The notes beneath the pieces were generated by a model, which had not been told where the DNA came from, did not search any database, and saw only the letters and a list, made by a program, of their open reading frames with translations. The position numbers were made by a program, and so were the translations under genes. This document shows, in pieces, positions 1 to 9,423 of a stretch of 64,000 nucleotides of DNA. How positions within the stretch are numbered: the first letter of the stretch is position 1; the number at the start of each line of letters is the position of its first letter. Location of the stretch: NCBI RefSeq assembly GCF_024753545.1, contig NZ_JANTOO010000012.1, positions 121,277 through 185,276 on the forward strand. Reading direction: 5' to 3'. Origin of the DNA: Lysinibacillus pinottii. GTDB taxonomy: Bacteria > Bacillota > Bacilli > Bacillales_A > Planococcaceae.

Positions 1-1176
1 AAGGAAATTGATGAATCGGCTTCATCGATTTTAACTCACACCATTATAGTGCTACTTGCAGCTGTCGTTATTAGTTCTATAATCTTCTACTTCGTGATGA
101 AGGCTGTCATTAAACCAATTAAAGCATTAAAAGATAGCGCCGTTACGATTAGTAAAGGTGATCTGACAGAAACTGTTACGATAACTTCGAATGATGAAAT
201 TGGGCAATTAGGAATGGCCTTTAATGATATGCAGGAAAGTTTACGGACGCTTATTCAAAAAATTGAACAAAATGCAGAGGAAGTGGCATCGTCTGCTGAA
301 GAGCTAACAGCTAATGCGAATCAAACAAGTATAGCAACCGAAAAAGTCGCAATTTCGATTCAAGATGTTGCATCAAGTGCAGATGGTCAAACTGTTAGTG
401 CCAATAAAAATGCAGAATCATTACATGAGCTTTCAACAGCTATTCTTCATATTGCTGAAATTTCATCTGCTGTGACGGACCTTTCACAGCATGCGACATT
501 ACAGGCAGATGAGGGCGGACAAGCTGTTCAAAATACAAAGGATCAAATGCAGTCTATTCATTTATCTGTTGCTGATTCTAATGCTAAAATTCAAACCTTA
601 CATGAACGTTCACAGCAAATTACATCCATTTTAGACGTCATTACAAGCATTGCGGATCAAACTAATTTACTGGCTTTAAATGCCGCTATTGAAGCAGCAA
701 GAGCAGGCGAGCATGGAAAAGGATTTGCAGTTGTAGCAGATGAAGTCCGTAAGCTTGCCGAGCAATCACAGGATTCGGCTAAACAAATTTTTGAATTGAT
801 TCGCGGAATTCAACAAGAAACAGAGCAATCTGTAAGTATTATGGCTAAGGTAACGGAGGATGTTCAAAGTGGTTTACATATTTCTGATGAAGCCATTACG
901 AAATTCCAAGTCATTATGACAAGTATGAATGAAATTACGCCAAAAATGGAAGAGGTTTCTTCTGCCTCAGAGCAAATGTCTGCTGGTGTGCAAGAGGTAG
1001 CAGCAGTGACGGAAGATTTAGCCTTCTCAGCCAAAGGGAATGCAGCCGCTTCTGAAGATGTTGCAGCCTCAACTGAGGAACAGTTAGCATCAATGGAAGA
1101 AATCAATGCCTCGGCACAAGCACTTGCGCATATGGCCGATGAATTAAAACAACTGATTAGTCAGTTCAAATATTAA
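1..1176 (+). CDS. Methyl-accepting chemotaxis protein, 3' part (5' end outside window)
   Basis: The reading frame is open from the first base, so the gene begins upstream; 391 residues are visible. A membrane segment lies near visible residues 13-35, followed by a HAMP linker (KPIKALKDSAV...GDLTETV) and a long coiled-coil signalling domain. The conserved hairpin tip with ALNAAIEAARAGEHGKGF sits near residues 222-240, as in receptors that dock CheA/CheW. The ligand-binding domain is missing from the window, so the stimulus cannot be told. The gene ends at a strong bidirectional terminator and faces the convergent symporter gene. Confidence 0.95.
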   Translation, partial: KEIDESASSILTHTIIVLLAAVVISSIIFYFVMKAVIKPIKALKDSAVTISKGDLTETVTITSNDEIGQLGMAFNDMQESLRTLIQKIEQNAEEVASSAEELTANANQTSIATEKVAISIQDVASSADGQTVSANKNAESLHELSTAILHIAEISSAVTDLSQHATLQADEGGQAVQNTKDQMQSIHLSVADSNAKIQTLHERSQQITSILDVITSIADQTNLLALNAAIEAARAGEHGKGFAVVADEVRKLAEQSQDSAKQIFELIRGIQQETEQSVSIMAKVTEDVQSGLHISDEAITKFQVIMTSMNEITPKMEEVSSASEQMSAGVQEVAAVTEDLAFSAKGNAAASEDVAASTEEQLASMEEINASAQALAHMADELKQLISQFKY

Positions 1177-1182
1177 AAAAAC

Positions 1183-1210
1183 GCCCCTCCATTCATTGCA
1201 ATGGAGGGGC
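1183..1210. terminator. Bidirectional intrinsic terminator
   Basis: An 11-bp perfect stem (GCCCCTCCATT / AATGGAGGGGC) with a 6-nt loop is flanked by an A-run on the left and T-rich sequence on the right. It lies between two convergent genes and can serve both. Confidence 0.85.
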
Positions 1211-1219
1211 ATTCCTATT

Positions 1220-2614
1220 TTATCGATCTTCTTCCCAACAATCAGTATTTTTTAATGTCGGAATTGATTTGGCATAAAAGACAGGGTTTTTACCTGCTTT
1301 GCGTTGGCCTGTAAAATCATCTAATACAAGGAAGGCAATTTTACCAAGAATCATGATGATAGCAATATTGATGAAAGCCATGAGCCCCATAAATAAATCT
1401 GCTAAATTCCATACAAGTTGAACTTGTGCTACAGAGCCGAACATAACCATGACTAGTACTAGAACGCGATACATAACCATCCAACCCTTATGGGCATTTA
1501 TAAATTCGATATTAGATTCACCATAGTAATAGTTACCGATAATCGAACTGAAAGCAAAGAAGATAATGGAAATGGCAATAAAATAAGGAGCCCAATCCCC
1601 AACGTGTACAGCTAGGGAATTTTGCGTCAAAATAATACCATTACTTTCACCTTTATCATATAAGCCAGCTAAAATAATGATAAAGGCTGTTGCTGTACAA
1701 ATCATAATCGTATCGAAAAAGACACCTAAGCTTTGTACAAGTCCTTGCTTAGCAGGATGTGAGGTATTAGCAGTCGCCGCAGCATTTGGCACACTACCCA
1801 TCCCAGCTTCATTTGAAAATAAACCACGACGTACCCCTTGCATAATAGCGACTCCAATTGCTCCACCAGCAGCTTCTTGTAGACCAAATGCATGTGTGAA
1901 AATTAATTTAAAGACATTCGGTATTTCTGATAAATTTGTCACCACAACAAAAAGCGCTACAAGTAAATAGAAGACGGCCATAACAGGTACAAGGACTTGC
2001 GTTACCTTTACAATTCTTTGTACACCACCAAAAATAATTAATGCTGTTAGTGCTACAAGTAAGCCTCCAATGAGCTTTGGACTTATATCAAATGCTTCCC
2101 CAACCGAAGTAGCAATTGTGTTAGACTGCACTGCATTAAATATAAATCCAAAACTTAGTGTTAATAGAATACTAAAAATGATACCTAGTTTTCTTTGACC
2201 TAACGCTTTTTCCATGTAATAGGCAGGTCCACCTCGGAAAGTATCGCCATCCTTTACTTTATAGACCTGTGCTAAAGTACTTTCAATGAAGGCTGTTGCC
2301 ATTCCTAAAATAGCAATAATCCACATCCAAAATACTGCACCTGGTCCACCGACACCAATGGCTAAGGCAACACCTGTAATGTTCCCAGTGCCTACACGTG
2401 AAGCGGCACTAATCGTAAAGGCTTGGAATGGCGAAACCCCTGAATCTCCCTCCCTTTTTTCGACAATCAGACGAAACATTTCAGGAAAAAGACGAATTTG
2501 TACAAATTTTGTACCAAATGAAAAATATAGTCCAGCAGCTAATAATAAGATAATCAGGATATATGTCCATAAAATATTATTTCCACTATCAACAATATTT
2601 GAAATCCATTCCAT
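1220..2614 (-). CDS. Sodium:alanine symporter family (AGCS) transporter
   Basis: This 464-residue, strongly hydrophobic protein has about 10-11 membrane segments and AGCS-type sequence such as FQAFTISAASRVGTGNITGV and GGPGAVFWMW. Members (AlsT, AgcS) import alanine or glycine with Na+ at the cytoplasmic membrane. The start ATG is preceded by AAAGGAGGAATAACTT, a very good ribosome site. Family length is normal and no damage is seen. The gene stands alone; substrate specificity is inferred from family only. Confidence 0.93.
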   Translation of the reverse strand: MEWISNIVDSGNNILWTYILIILLLAAGLYFSFGTKFVQIRLFPEMFRLIVEKREGDSGVSPFQAFTISAASRVGTGNITGVALAIGVGGPGAVFWMWIIAILGMATAFIESTLAQVYKVKDGDTFRGGPAYYMEKALGQRKLGIIFSILLTLSFGFIFNAVQSNTIATSVGEAFDISPKLIGGLLVALTALIIFGGVQRIVKVTQVLVPVMAVFYLLVALFVVVTNLSEIPNVFKLIFTHAFGLQEAAGGAIGVAIMQGVRRGLFSNEAGMGSVPNAAATANTSHPAKQGLVQSLGVFFDTIMICTATAFIIILAGLYDKGESNGIILTQNSLAVHVGDWAPYFIAISIIFFAFSSIIGNYYYGESNIEFINAHKGWMVMYRVLVLVMVMFGSVAQVQLVWNLADLFMGLMAFINIAIIMILGKIAFLVLDDFTGQRKAGKNPVFYAKSIPTLKNTDCWEEDR

Positions 2615-2726
2615 AAGTTATTCCTCCTTTCACAGTACGCTTTAGTCTACACTGTTTTTTTATGAAAAATCAACCTTTCTAATATAATAAATTATAATAA
2701 AGTTTTGAGTTTTCCTATAAGAGTGG

Positions 2727-2772
2727 TAAATTCCGAAAATTCTCTCATTTTTATTCGGCTAATATGTATAAT
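2727..2772 (+). promoter_or_regulatory. Promoter of the racemase gene with possible CodY-like box
   Basis: A perfect -10 (TATAAT, 2767-2772) lies 27 bp before the racemase start; the -35 is poor. TAAATTCCGAAAATT at 2727-2741 matches the CodY consensus AATTTTCWGAAAATT at 11 of 15 positions. CodY control of the B. subtilis dpp operon is known; here it is only a suggestion. Confidence 0.35.
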
Positions 2773-2798
2773 AAATAGAATAAAAGGAGGGAGTTTTG

Positions 2799-3500
2799 AT
2801 GATGAAAACAATCGGCTTGATTGGCGGTATGAGCTGGGAATCCTCTGCTGAATATTATAGGTTAGTAAATGAACAGGTCAAACTACAGCTAGGGGGCCTT
2901 CATTCTGCTACATGTATTTTGTATAGTGTTGATTTCCAGCAAATTGAGCATTTTCAAGCGAGGGGACAATGGGACAAAGCTGGCATTGTGCTTGCGCAAG
3001 CCGCACTGTCACTTGAACGAGCAGGTGCAGATTTTATCGTTATATGTACCAATACGATGCATAAGGTCGTAGAGGTTATGGAGGAGGCCATCACTATCCC
3101 CATATTACATATTGCTGATGCCACGGCTCAACAAATAAAAAAGGCTGGACTACAAAAAGTAGCTCTCCTCGGCACTATGTACACAATGGAACAGGAATTT
3201 TATAGGTCGAGAGTAGAGGGCTATGGAATAGCGGTTATTGTGCCAGAACGTCATTCACGTATGGAAGTTAACCGGATCATTTATGAGGAATTATGTTTGG
3301 GGAGTATCATCCCAAATTCCAAGTCCTATTACATTCAAGTAATTAATGAGCTTGTGGAGGCAGGAGCGCAAGGAGTAATTCTTGGCTGTACCGAAATTGG
3401 CCTGCTCATTCAGCAGCAGGATATCCGTGTTCCAGTCTTTGATACAACGATGATTCATGCCCAGGCGGCGGTGTCAATGGCGATTCAGGAGGAAACGTAA
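2799..3500 (+). CDS. Aspartate/glutamate racemase family protein
   Basis: A 233-residue protein that starts with the family signature KTIGLIGGMSWESSAEYY. Two cysteines in the motifs CTNTMH (middle) and GCTEI (C-terminal part) are the expected acid/base pair of PLP-independent racemases (RacX/YgeA group). It interconverts L- and D-amino acids in the cytoplasm. The ATG at 2799 is chosen because AAAGGAGGGAG lies 7 bp upstream; a TTG three bases earlier is less likely. The downstream peptidase follows after one base, so the two are co-translated. D-amino-acid handling fits the following VanX and DppA genes. Confidence 0.9.
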   Translation: MMKTIGLIGGMSWESSAEYYRLVNEQVKLQLGGLHSATCILYSVDFQQIEHFQARGQWDKAGIVLAQAALSLERAGADFIVICTNTMHKVVEVMEEAITIPILHIADATAQQIKKAGLQKVALLGTMYTMEQEFYRSRVEGYGIAVIVPERHSRMEVNRIIYEELCLGSIIPNSKSYYIQVINELVEAGAQGVILGCTEIGLLIQQQDIRVPVFDTTMIHAQAAVSMAIQEET

Positions 3501-3501
3501 T

Positions 3502-4560
3502 ATGCAGGGAAAGGTAAGGCAATTCGGCATTGAAGTGGGTGTGTTACCAGCTGGGCAGAAAAACTGTATTACTGATGTTGAAGGGGTACGAGTAGGACAT
3601 GTCACATTGGATGAGTCGATAGATCATGAAGGAGCTTACGCCTGTACAGGTGTCACAGCTATTTTACCGCACGGGGGGAATTTATTTCAGCACAAAGTTA
3701 CAGCAGCTAGCCATGTGTTAAATGGTTTCGGCAAAACAACTGGGCTTGTGCAGGTGAATGAGCTAGGTGTGATTGAATCACCAATTATGCTCACAAATAC
3801 TTTTGGTGTACCAGCCGTTATGCAGGGAGCACTACGTTATATGCTCGACATGAATGAGGATATAGGTCAAACGACTGGCACCATCAATATTGTTGTAGGT
3901 GAATGCAATGATAGCTATTTAAATTCCATCCGAGCATGTCCCGTAACACCTGAGCATGCCGTAGAAGCCATTCGTAATGCCTCTCCGAATACAGCACAGG
4001 AAGGGGCAATTGGCGCTGGAAAAGGAATGATGTGTTTTGGCTATAAAGGGGGAATTGGCTCCTCTTCTCGAATTGTCAAAGTTGATAAAGAAGAAATTAG
4101 CTATACGGTGGGCTGCATGGTGCTCAGTAATTTTGGGCACAGCTCAGAATTTTTAGCTGAACGTTATGCTGCTTCCTCCATCCAATGTGCATCGACCCTA
4201 GCGCCAACAGATGGTTCGATTATTATAGTCCTTGCCACCGATGCTCCACTAAGTAGTCGTCAGTTGAAGAGAGTCATTAAACGCTGTGGGATAGGTTTAG
4301 GTCGAACAGGCAGTCATTACTCACATGGCAGTGGAGACATTGTGATAGGCTTTACAACTGCACACAACATCCCACATATTTCTGAACAGCTTGTAGAAAC
4401 AAGAACTCAACTCCGTGAGGATCATCCCGTGATGAATCAGTTATTTGCGGCTGCGGCAGAGGTAACTGAGGAAGCCATTCTCAATTCACTAGCTCAGGCA
4501 CAAACCACAATTGGTCGCAACGGACATCAAGTAGAAGCCTACTCATTTCAAAAAGCATAG
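3502..4560 (+). CDS. P1 family (DmpA/BapA-type) aminopeptidase
   Basis: The 352-residue product matches N-terminal-nucleophile aminopeptidases of family S58/P1 (DmpA, beta-peptidyl aminopeptidase). It opens with ITDVEGVRVGHVT and contains GSIIIVLATDAPL, where the Gly-Ser step is the expected self-cleavage site and the serine the nucleophile. Such enzymes remove N-terminal D-, beta- or L-residues from short peptides. ATG 3502 is preferred over the longer frame from 3457 because AGGAGG lies just upstream and the longer version would overlap the racemase. No signal peptide is seen, so it should act in the cytoplasm. Confidence 0.9.
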   Translation: MQGKVRQFGIEVGVLPAGQKNCITDVEGVRVGHVTLDESIDHEGAYACTGVTAILPHGGNLFQHKVTAASHVLNGFGKTTGLVQVNELGVIESPIMLTNTFGVPAVMQGALRYMLDMNEDIGQTTGTINIVVGECNDSYLNSIRACPVTPEHAVEAIRNASPNTAQEGAIGAGKGMMCFGYKGGIGSSSRIVKVDKEEISYTVGCMVLSNFGHSSEFLAERYAASSIQCASTLAPTDGSIIIVLATDAPLSSRQLKRVIKRCGIGLGRTGSHYSHGSGDIVIGFTTAHNIPHISEQLVETRTQLREDHPVMNQLFAAAAEVTEEAILNSLAQAQTTIGRNGHQVEAYSFQKA

Positions 4561-4562
4561 CG

Positions 4563-4603
4563 AAAAGGTTATTGAGACATAGACAGTGTTTCAATAACCT
4601 TTT
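4563..4603 (+). terminator. Intrinsic terminator after the P1 peptidase
   Basis: A 13-bp stem AAAAGGTTATTGA / TCAATAACCTTTT, extendable by three pairs, is followed by a T-run. It ends the racemase-peptidase unit, so vanX probably has its own promoter in 4604-4825. Nothing else recognisable is seen in that 220-bp stretch. Confidence 0.85.
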
Positions 4604-4842
4604 TTTGCGTAAGTACACTAGATTCAACATTTTTTTAGCATGTGAGGGCCATGAGATGAATAAAATCCTTAAATAGAGGATAAAAGATATTTTTCGACGA
4701 CATTTTGCTGGATTAGGAATCTTTTTAAGAGAATACCCACTAATTTGTAATAATTGTATTTTTATCTAGTCAATGCTAGAGAGATATGATAACATTCATT
4801 TTAAAAAACTGAATAATCTAATAATTAAGGAGGTGTTCTAGT

Positions 4843-5577
4843 ATTGTAAACCTCTTTCAACCAATTGGAACGACTTCAAATGAAAATTCACCTGAGAGGC
4901 CATCTGTTATCGAAAGCCAAGAGCCTCTTATCGAGATTACAGGTTTTCATAGAAGAATTTTTGTTGAACCTATTTACTATCAGCAAAAGATTCCTAATAG
5001 TTTACGAGGCATTTATGTACGTGAAGGTTTGTTTGAACGCTTGCAGCATGCTTTGACCCTATTACCGGAGGATTTTAGCCTGCTAATCTATGATGGCTAT
5101 CGCCCATTCCAAGTTCAACAGTATTTATTTAGTTATTTTTTAAACCAATTGGCCCACATTCTGCCACATGCTACAGAACAAGAATTACTGCAGACAACTA
5201 AAAAGTATGTCGCCTTACCAAGCGCAGAGGCTGCTCATTTAGCACCCCATTTAACAGGAGGTGCTATTGATATAACGCTTGCTGATAGACAAGGGAAAGC
5301 TTTGAATCTCGGTACAGCCTTTGATGAAATGAATGAAAAATCAGCTACACGCTATTTTGAACATAACTCAAATGAAAATCCAGAGGCTTGTCAACATCGA
5401 CGTTTATTATACAACTGTATGATACAAGTAGGCTTTAGTAATTATGCAGAGGAATGGTGGCATTACGATTTTCATAACGTGGCGTGGGCAAGACGAGTTC
5501 AAGCTAAAACGGCCTGTTACGGAGCCATTCAGGTAACGATTCAAAATCATGAAATAAAGGAGATTCGATATCAATGA
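4843..5577 (+). CDS. VanX-type D-Ala-D-Ala dipeptidase (M15D), probable ATT start
   Basis: The frame encodes a complete 244-residue VanX-like zinc dipeptidase if it starts at ATT 4843. Key residues are visible: Arg87 in YDGYRP, zinc ligands His136 and Asp143 in HLTGGAID, catalytic Glu204 and ligand His207 in EWWH. It hydrolyses D-Ala-D-Ala in the cytoplasm, here probably from recycled or imported muropeptides. No ATG, GTG or TTG exists in frame between the upstream stop (4822) and TTG 5029. The region from 4843 reads as sensible coding sequence, and AAGGAGGTG sits 8 bp before the ATT. Starting at 5029 would drop about 62 residues and lacks a ribosome site. It overlaps the next gene by ATGA. 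Confidence 0.85.
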   Translation: MVNLFQPIGTTSNENSPERPSVIESQEPLIEITGFHRRIFVEPIYYQQKIPNSLRGIYVREGLFERLQHALTLLPEDFSLLIYDGYRPFQVQQYLFSYFLNQLAHILPHATEQELLQTTKKYVALPSAEAAHLAPHLTGGAIDITLADRQGKALNLGTAFDEMNEKSATRYFEHNSNENPEACQHRRLLYNCMIQVGFSNYAEEWWHYDFHNVAWARRVQAKTACYGAIQVTIQNHEIKEIRYQ

Positions 5578-6368
5578 AGGTTTATATTAGCGCCGATATA
5601 GAAGGCATTACGGGTACAACTACCTGGAGTGAAACAGAGTTAAATGCACCTGACTATCAATTTTTTCAAAAACAAATGACACAAGAAGTAGAGGCTGCCA
5701 TTGAAGGGGCGATAGCGGGGGGAGCAACAGAAATACTATTGAAGGATGCACACGATTCAGCACGCAATCTCGATATTTCTAATTTACCTATCAACTGTAA
5801 GGTAATCCGTGGCTGGACTTACGATCCGATGTGTATGGTTGCGGGTCTCGATCAAAGCTTTGACCGTGCGATTTTTATTGGCTATCACAGTAAAGGGGGA
5901 AGTGCGCGTAATCCGCTTGCCCATACACTTTGCACGTATGCAGATGTCAAAATAAATGGTGAGTATGCGAGTGAATTTTTAATTAATACGTATGCAGCGG
6001 CACTACATGGTGTTCCTGTTTCGTTTGTCAGTGGGGATGTTGGCTTGACTGAAGAAATTCAGACCGTCAATGAAAACATTGTGACCTTCGCGACAAAAGA
6101 AGGAATCGGGAATGCAACTATTAGTGTCAGCCCGAAGCTAACGCTTATGGAAACCAAAAGACTGGTAGAGTCCTCGATGAAGGTGCCACGTGAGCATATT
6201 CAGGTACCATTGCCAGAGCGCTTTATGATAGAAATCATATATCGAGATCATACACGGGCTTATCGTAATTCCTTTTATCCAAATGCCACATTTAAACCAC
6301 ATAATTCTGTAGAATTCAACACGGATGATTTTTATGAAGTACTACGTATTTTGCAATTTTTAACTTGA
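5574..6368 (+). CDS. dppA: D-aminopeptidase DppA (M55)
   Basis: This 264-residue protein matches DppA, a zinc D-aminopeptidase that works on D-Ala-D-Ala and similar peptides as a cytoplasmic decamer. The zinc motif SADIEG (Asp8, Glu10), His60 in KDAHD, His105 in GYHSKGG, the catalytic-type histidine in NPLAHTL and a Glu in GEYASEF are all present. The start ATG overlaps the vanX stop by four bases, indicating translational coupling. In B. subtilis dppA is the first gene of the dpp operon, which agrees with the importer genes that follow. Confidence 0.95.
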   Translation: MKVYISADIEGITGTTTWSETELNAPDYQFFQKQMTQEVEAAIEGAIAGGATEILLKDAHDSARNLDISNLPINCKVIRGWTYDPMCMVAGLDQSFDRAIFIGYHSKGGSARNPLAHTLCTYADVKINGEYASEFLINTYAAALHGVPVSFVSGDVGLTEEIQTVNENIVTFATKEGIGNATISVSPKLTLMETKRLVESSMKVPREHIQVPLPERFMIEIIYRDHTRAYRNSFYPNATFKPHNSVEFNTDDFYEVLRILQFLT

Positions 6369-6496
6369 CTGTGAGGATGGGCTTTAACTTAGGAACGTGT
6401 GGGCCAATAGGACACGCTGTTGTCATGTTGAATAAGTAGTTTTGGTTGGCATCTATAGAGAGATAGTCAATAGAGACTGACCTAGCGAATGTTTGA

Positions 6497-6541
6497 AAAA
6501 TCCTATTGAGGGTCATGTCATCGGTCCTTCAATAGGATTTT
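6497..6541 (+). terminator. Terminator between dppA and the binding-protein gene
   Basis: A 13-bp perfect stem AAAATCCTATTGA / TCAATAGGATTTT with a 19-nt loop and T-ending arm lies 25 bp before the importer's first gene. It may fully end transcription or act as an attenuator. The 6369-6496 spacer holds nothing else I can recognise. Confidence 0.75.
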
Positions 6542-6565
6542 CATTATAAAAAGAGGACTAGGGGG

Positions 6566-8395
6566 ATGCATGTGAGAAAATATGGGTGGCTTTTCGTATG
6601 TCTGGTCGTATTGTTTTGTGTAGCCTGTAATGATGAATCATCGAGTGAAAAAGCATCAGAATATCGCGTGGTGTATTCAGGGGAAATTAAAACATTAAAT
6701 TATTTAAAAACGTCTGAAACGAATGAATTTGCGGTGGCGGCGAATATGGTGGATGGTCTCATTGAATATGATAAGTACGGGGTAGTCCAGCCAGGATTAG
6801 CGAAGGAATGGTCGGCAAATGAAGATGCCACTGTATGGACCTTTAAATTGCGTGATGACGCCAAATGGGTGACACATGAAGGGAAAGAATATGCGAATGT
6901 ACTTGCACAGGATTTTGTGGACGGTTTACAATATGTTCTTGATGCCAAAAATGAATCCTCGACAGCCTGGATTGCGACAGTTGTAAAAAATGGAGAGGCA
7001 TTCTATAACGGTGACATAACGGATTTCAAGCAGGTAGGCATAAAGGCGTTGGATGAACATACAGTAGAATATACTTTAGAAGCATCAACACCTTATTTTC
7101 TTTCTATGTTAAACTACGTTTGTTTCTTCCCAGTGAATGGTAAGTTCATTGCAGAAAAAGGGGTGGACTTTGGCACAACACGGGAAAATTTCCTTTATAA
7201 TGGCGCTTATATTTTAGATAAATTTGAGCCACAAAATGAGCGTGTTCTAGTAAAAAATAATACGTATTGGGATAAAGACAAAGTACTGATTGACCGTATC
7301 CGCTACAAATATAATAAAGAAGCAGCAACGGTAGCACCTGAACTGTTTTTACGTGGAGAAATTGATTCCGCAAGTATTCCTACTTCCATTATTGATGAAT
7401 GGTTTAAGGATGATAAGAAAAAATCTCAAGTTCGTCAAACACAAAATAACTTCTATACCTACTTCTACGCTCTCAACTTTAACCCACAATTTGACGCAGA
7501 ATATGAACCAGATAACTGGAAGGTCGCCGTCAACAACAAAAATTTCCGAAAATCAATATTTCATGCCCTGGACCGTGTTTCCGCCATGCTAACGATGGAG
7601 CCTTATAATCCAGCCGATTTGCTGAGCAACACGATTACCCCAAAAAACTTTGTAGATGTTGAAGGGGTAGATTACACACAATTAACGCCGCTTGCAGCTA
7701 TTTCCAATGAAGATTCCTTTCATAAAGAACTAGCACTTGAGTTCAAAGAAAAAGCCAAAGCGGCATTAGCGGGAAAAGCTACATTCCCTGTAAAAGTGTT
7801 ATTGCCATATAATGCTGGTAGTCCAGACTGGGCTAATCGTTCCCAAGTAGTGGAGCAGCAAATTGAAAAATTACTCGGGACAGATTATGTCGACATTATT
7901 GTTGAGGCAGGTCCAGCGACAGGCTTTTTATCTGAGGTGCGTCGTCCTGGCAAATTTGCGCTTTTAGAAGCGAACTGGGGTCCAGATTATGCGGATCCAT
8001 CCACGTATACGGATCCATTTACAGTGGATGGTACTTATAATAAACCTGAATTAGCTGAGGGGTATACAGAAGCCAATGGAAAAACGACGTATCAAAACCT
8101 TGTGGATGAAGCAAAAGTAACGATTGATGTGGCAAAACGTTATGAGCTATTTGCAAAGGCAGAGGCCTTTTTAATTGAAGAAGCTTTTGTAATACCCTAT
8201 TCCGTTGGTGGTAGTGGCTATGTTGCATCTAAATTAAATCCTTTTGAGGCACAGTATTCACCATTTGGTGTGACTGCTGAGAAATTTAAAGGCCAGCAAG
8301 TTTTGGAAAAACCAATGAGTAATGAAGACTTTAAGAAAGCGCTTGCTCAGTGGGAACAAGAGCGTGCTGACGCTTTGGCTAATGCTAAAAAGTAG
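6566..8395 (+). CDS. Oligopeptide ABC transporter substrate-binding lipoprotein (OppA/DppE-like)
   Basis: A 609-residue extracytoplasmic binding protein of the family-5 (OppA/DppE) type. The N-terminus is a lipoprotein signal with the modified cysteine in FCVACND; the -3 residue is Cys rather than the usual Leu. It captures peptides outside the cell and hands them to the permeases encoded next. Length is slightly above the usual 540-600. The start could be ATG 6566 or GTG 6572; both have GA-rich sequence upstream (GAGGA, AGGGGG). In this setting the ligand is likely cell-wall peptide, but OppA-type proteins are often broad. Confidence 0.92.
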   Translation: MHVRKYGWLFVCLVVLFCVACNDESSSEKASEYRVVYSGEIKTLNYLKTSETNEFAVAANMVDGLIEYDKYGVVQPGLAKEWSANEDATVWTFKLRDDAKWVTHEGKEYANVLAQDFVDGLQYVLDAKNESSTAWIATVVKNGEAFYNGDITDFKQVGIKALDEHTVEYTLEASTPYFLSMLNYVCFFPVNGKFIAEKGVDFGTTRENFLYNGAYILDKFEPQNERVLVKNNTYWDKDKVLIDRIRYKYNKEAATVAPELFLRGEIDSASIPTSIIDEWFKDDKKKSQVRQTQNNFYTYFYALNFNPQFDAEYEPDNWKVAVNNKNFRKSIFHALDRVSAMLTMEPYNPADLLSNTITPKNFVDVEGVDYTQLTPLAAISNEDSFHKELALEFKEKAKAALAGKATFPVKVLLPYNAGSPDWANRSQVVEQQIEKLLGTDYVDIIVEAGPATGFLSEVRRPGKFALLEANWGPDYADPSTYTDPFTVDGTYNKPELAEGYTEANGKTTYQNLVDEAKVTIDVAKRYELFAKAEAFLIEEAFVIPYSVGGSGYVASKLNPFEAQYSPFGVTAEKFKGQQVLEKPMSNEDFKKALAQWEQERADALANAKK

Positions 8396-8413
8396 TAGGG
8401 GATCGTAGATGAA

Positions 8414-8450
8414 AAAGGAGATACCGAAAGGAACAGTCGGCATCTCCTTT
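8414..8450 (+). terminator. Stem-loop between binding-protein and permease genes
   Basis: AAAGGAGAT-A-CC pairs with GG-C-ATCTCCTTT, followed by AGTCTTTTTG. This is a weak terminator or RNA-stabilising hairpin inside the operon. Such structures are known to raise binding-protein expression over permease expression in ABC importers. Confidence 0.6.
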
Positions 8451-8478
8451 AGTCTTTTTGACATAGGAGGATGGCGCG

Positions 8479-9423
8479 ATGTTGCACTATATAGGAAAAC
8501 GACTCTTACAATCCGTGTTCACCCTTTTTATTATTATTACTATTGTTTTTTCGTTATTACGATTAATGCCAGAGGAAGGATATTTAGGTGCGGCAGCCGA
8601 TAAAATGTCTCCTGCTCAGCAAGAAATCTATTTAACGAATCTAGGATTACGGGATCCATTGCTTATCCAGCTAGGAAACTTTTACACGAAATTATTACAA
8701 GGGGATCTCGGGAAATCGGTGACCTATCGAACGGATGTACCTGTTACAACGATTATTGGGGACAAAATTATATATTCACTACTTTTTGGTTTAGGAGCTG
8801 TTGCCCTTTCACTCTTAATTGGTGTGCCGCTAGGTATTATGATGGCTTATCGTAAGGGGCGTTGGCTCGATCGACTTGGGACAGGCTATATTGTTTTTGT
8901 CGTAGCTGTACCTGCAGCTGTTTATTATTTAGTGATACAAATGTATATTACAGATCTTTTTCAATTGCCGATGCTCTTTGATGAATATAGACCGATTACA
9001 TGGATTCTTCCATTAACCTCCATGGCGTTGGCTCCTACAGCCTCCTATGCGATGTGGATGAGACGTTATATGGTGGATGAATTGAACAAGGACTATATTA
9101 AACTTGCGAGAGCTAAGGGAGTAAAGGAACGAACATTAATGTTCAAGCATGTTTTACGAAATGCCTTTATCCCAATGGCGCAATATTTACCTGCCACTAT
9201 TTTGTTCACCATTACGGGCTCTATTTATATAGAATCTTTGTATTCCATCCCAGGGATGGGGGGCTTACTCGTTGATGCGATTCAACGACAGGATAATACG
9301 ATTGTCCAAGGCTTAGTGCTGGTGTTCTCCTCCCTTGGTATCATCGGACTTATTTTAGGGGATATTGCCATGGCGCTTGTTGATCCTCGGATTAAACTAG
9401 GCAAGGGAGGCGGAGTACGCTAA
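8479..9423 (+). CDS. Peptide ABC transporter permease, OppB/DppB type
   Basis: The 314-residue integral membrane protein has the start typical of OppB/DppB (HYIGKRLLQSVFTLFIII), six predicted helices and the EAA-type cytoplasmic loop (YIKLARAKGVKERTLMFKHVLRNA) that contacts the ATPases. It forms one half of the membrane channel with the next gene product. AGGAGG lies 8 bp before the ATG. The stop overlaps the next start by one base (TAATG). Confidence 0.93.
   Translation: MLHYIGKRLLQSVFTLFIIITIVFSLLRLMPEEGYLGAAADKMSPAQQEIYLTNLGLRDPLLIQLGNFYTKLLQGDLGKSVTYRTDVPVTTIIGDKIIYSLLFGLGAVALSLLIGVPLGIMMAYRKGRWLDRLGTGYIVFVVAVPAAVYYLVIQMYITDLFQLPMLFDEYRPITWILPLTSMALAPTASYAMWMRRYMVDELNKDYIKLARAKGVKERTLMFKHVLRNAFIPMAQYLPATILFTITGSIYIESLYSIPGMGGLLVDAIQRQDNTIVQGLVLVFSSLGIIGLILGDIAMALVDPRIKLGKGGGVR

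Noticed and set aside
1677..1970. Plus-strand ORF within the alanine symporter
   Set aside because: It is a shadow ORF antisense to a conserved membrane protein.
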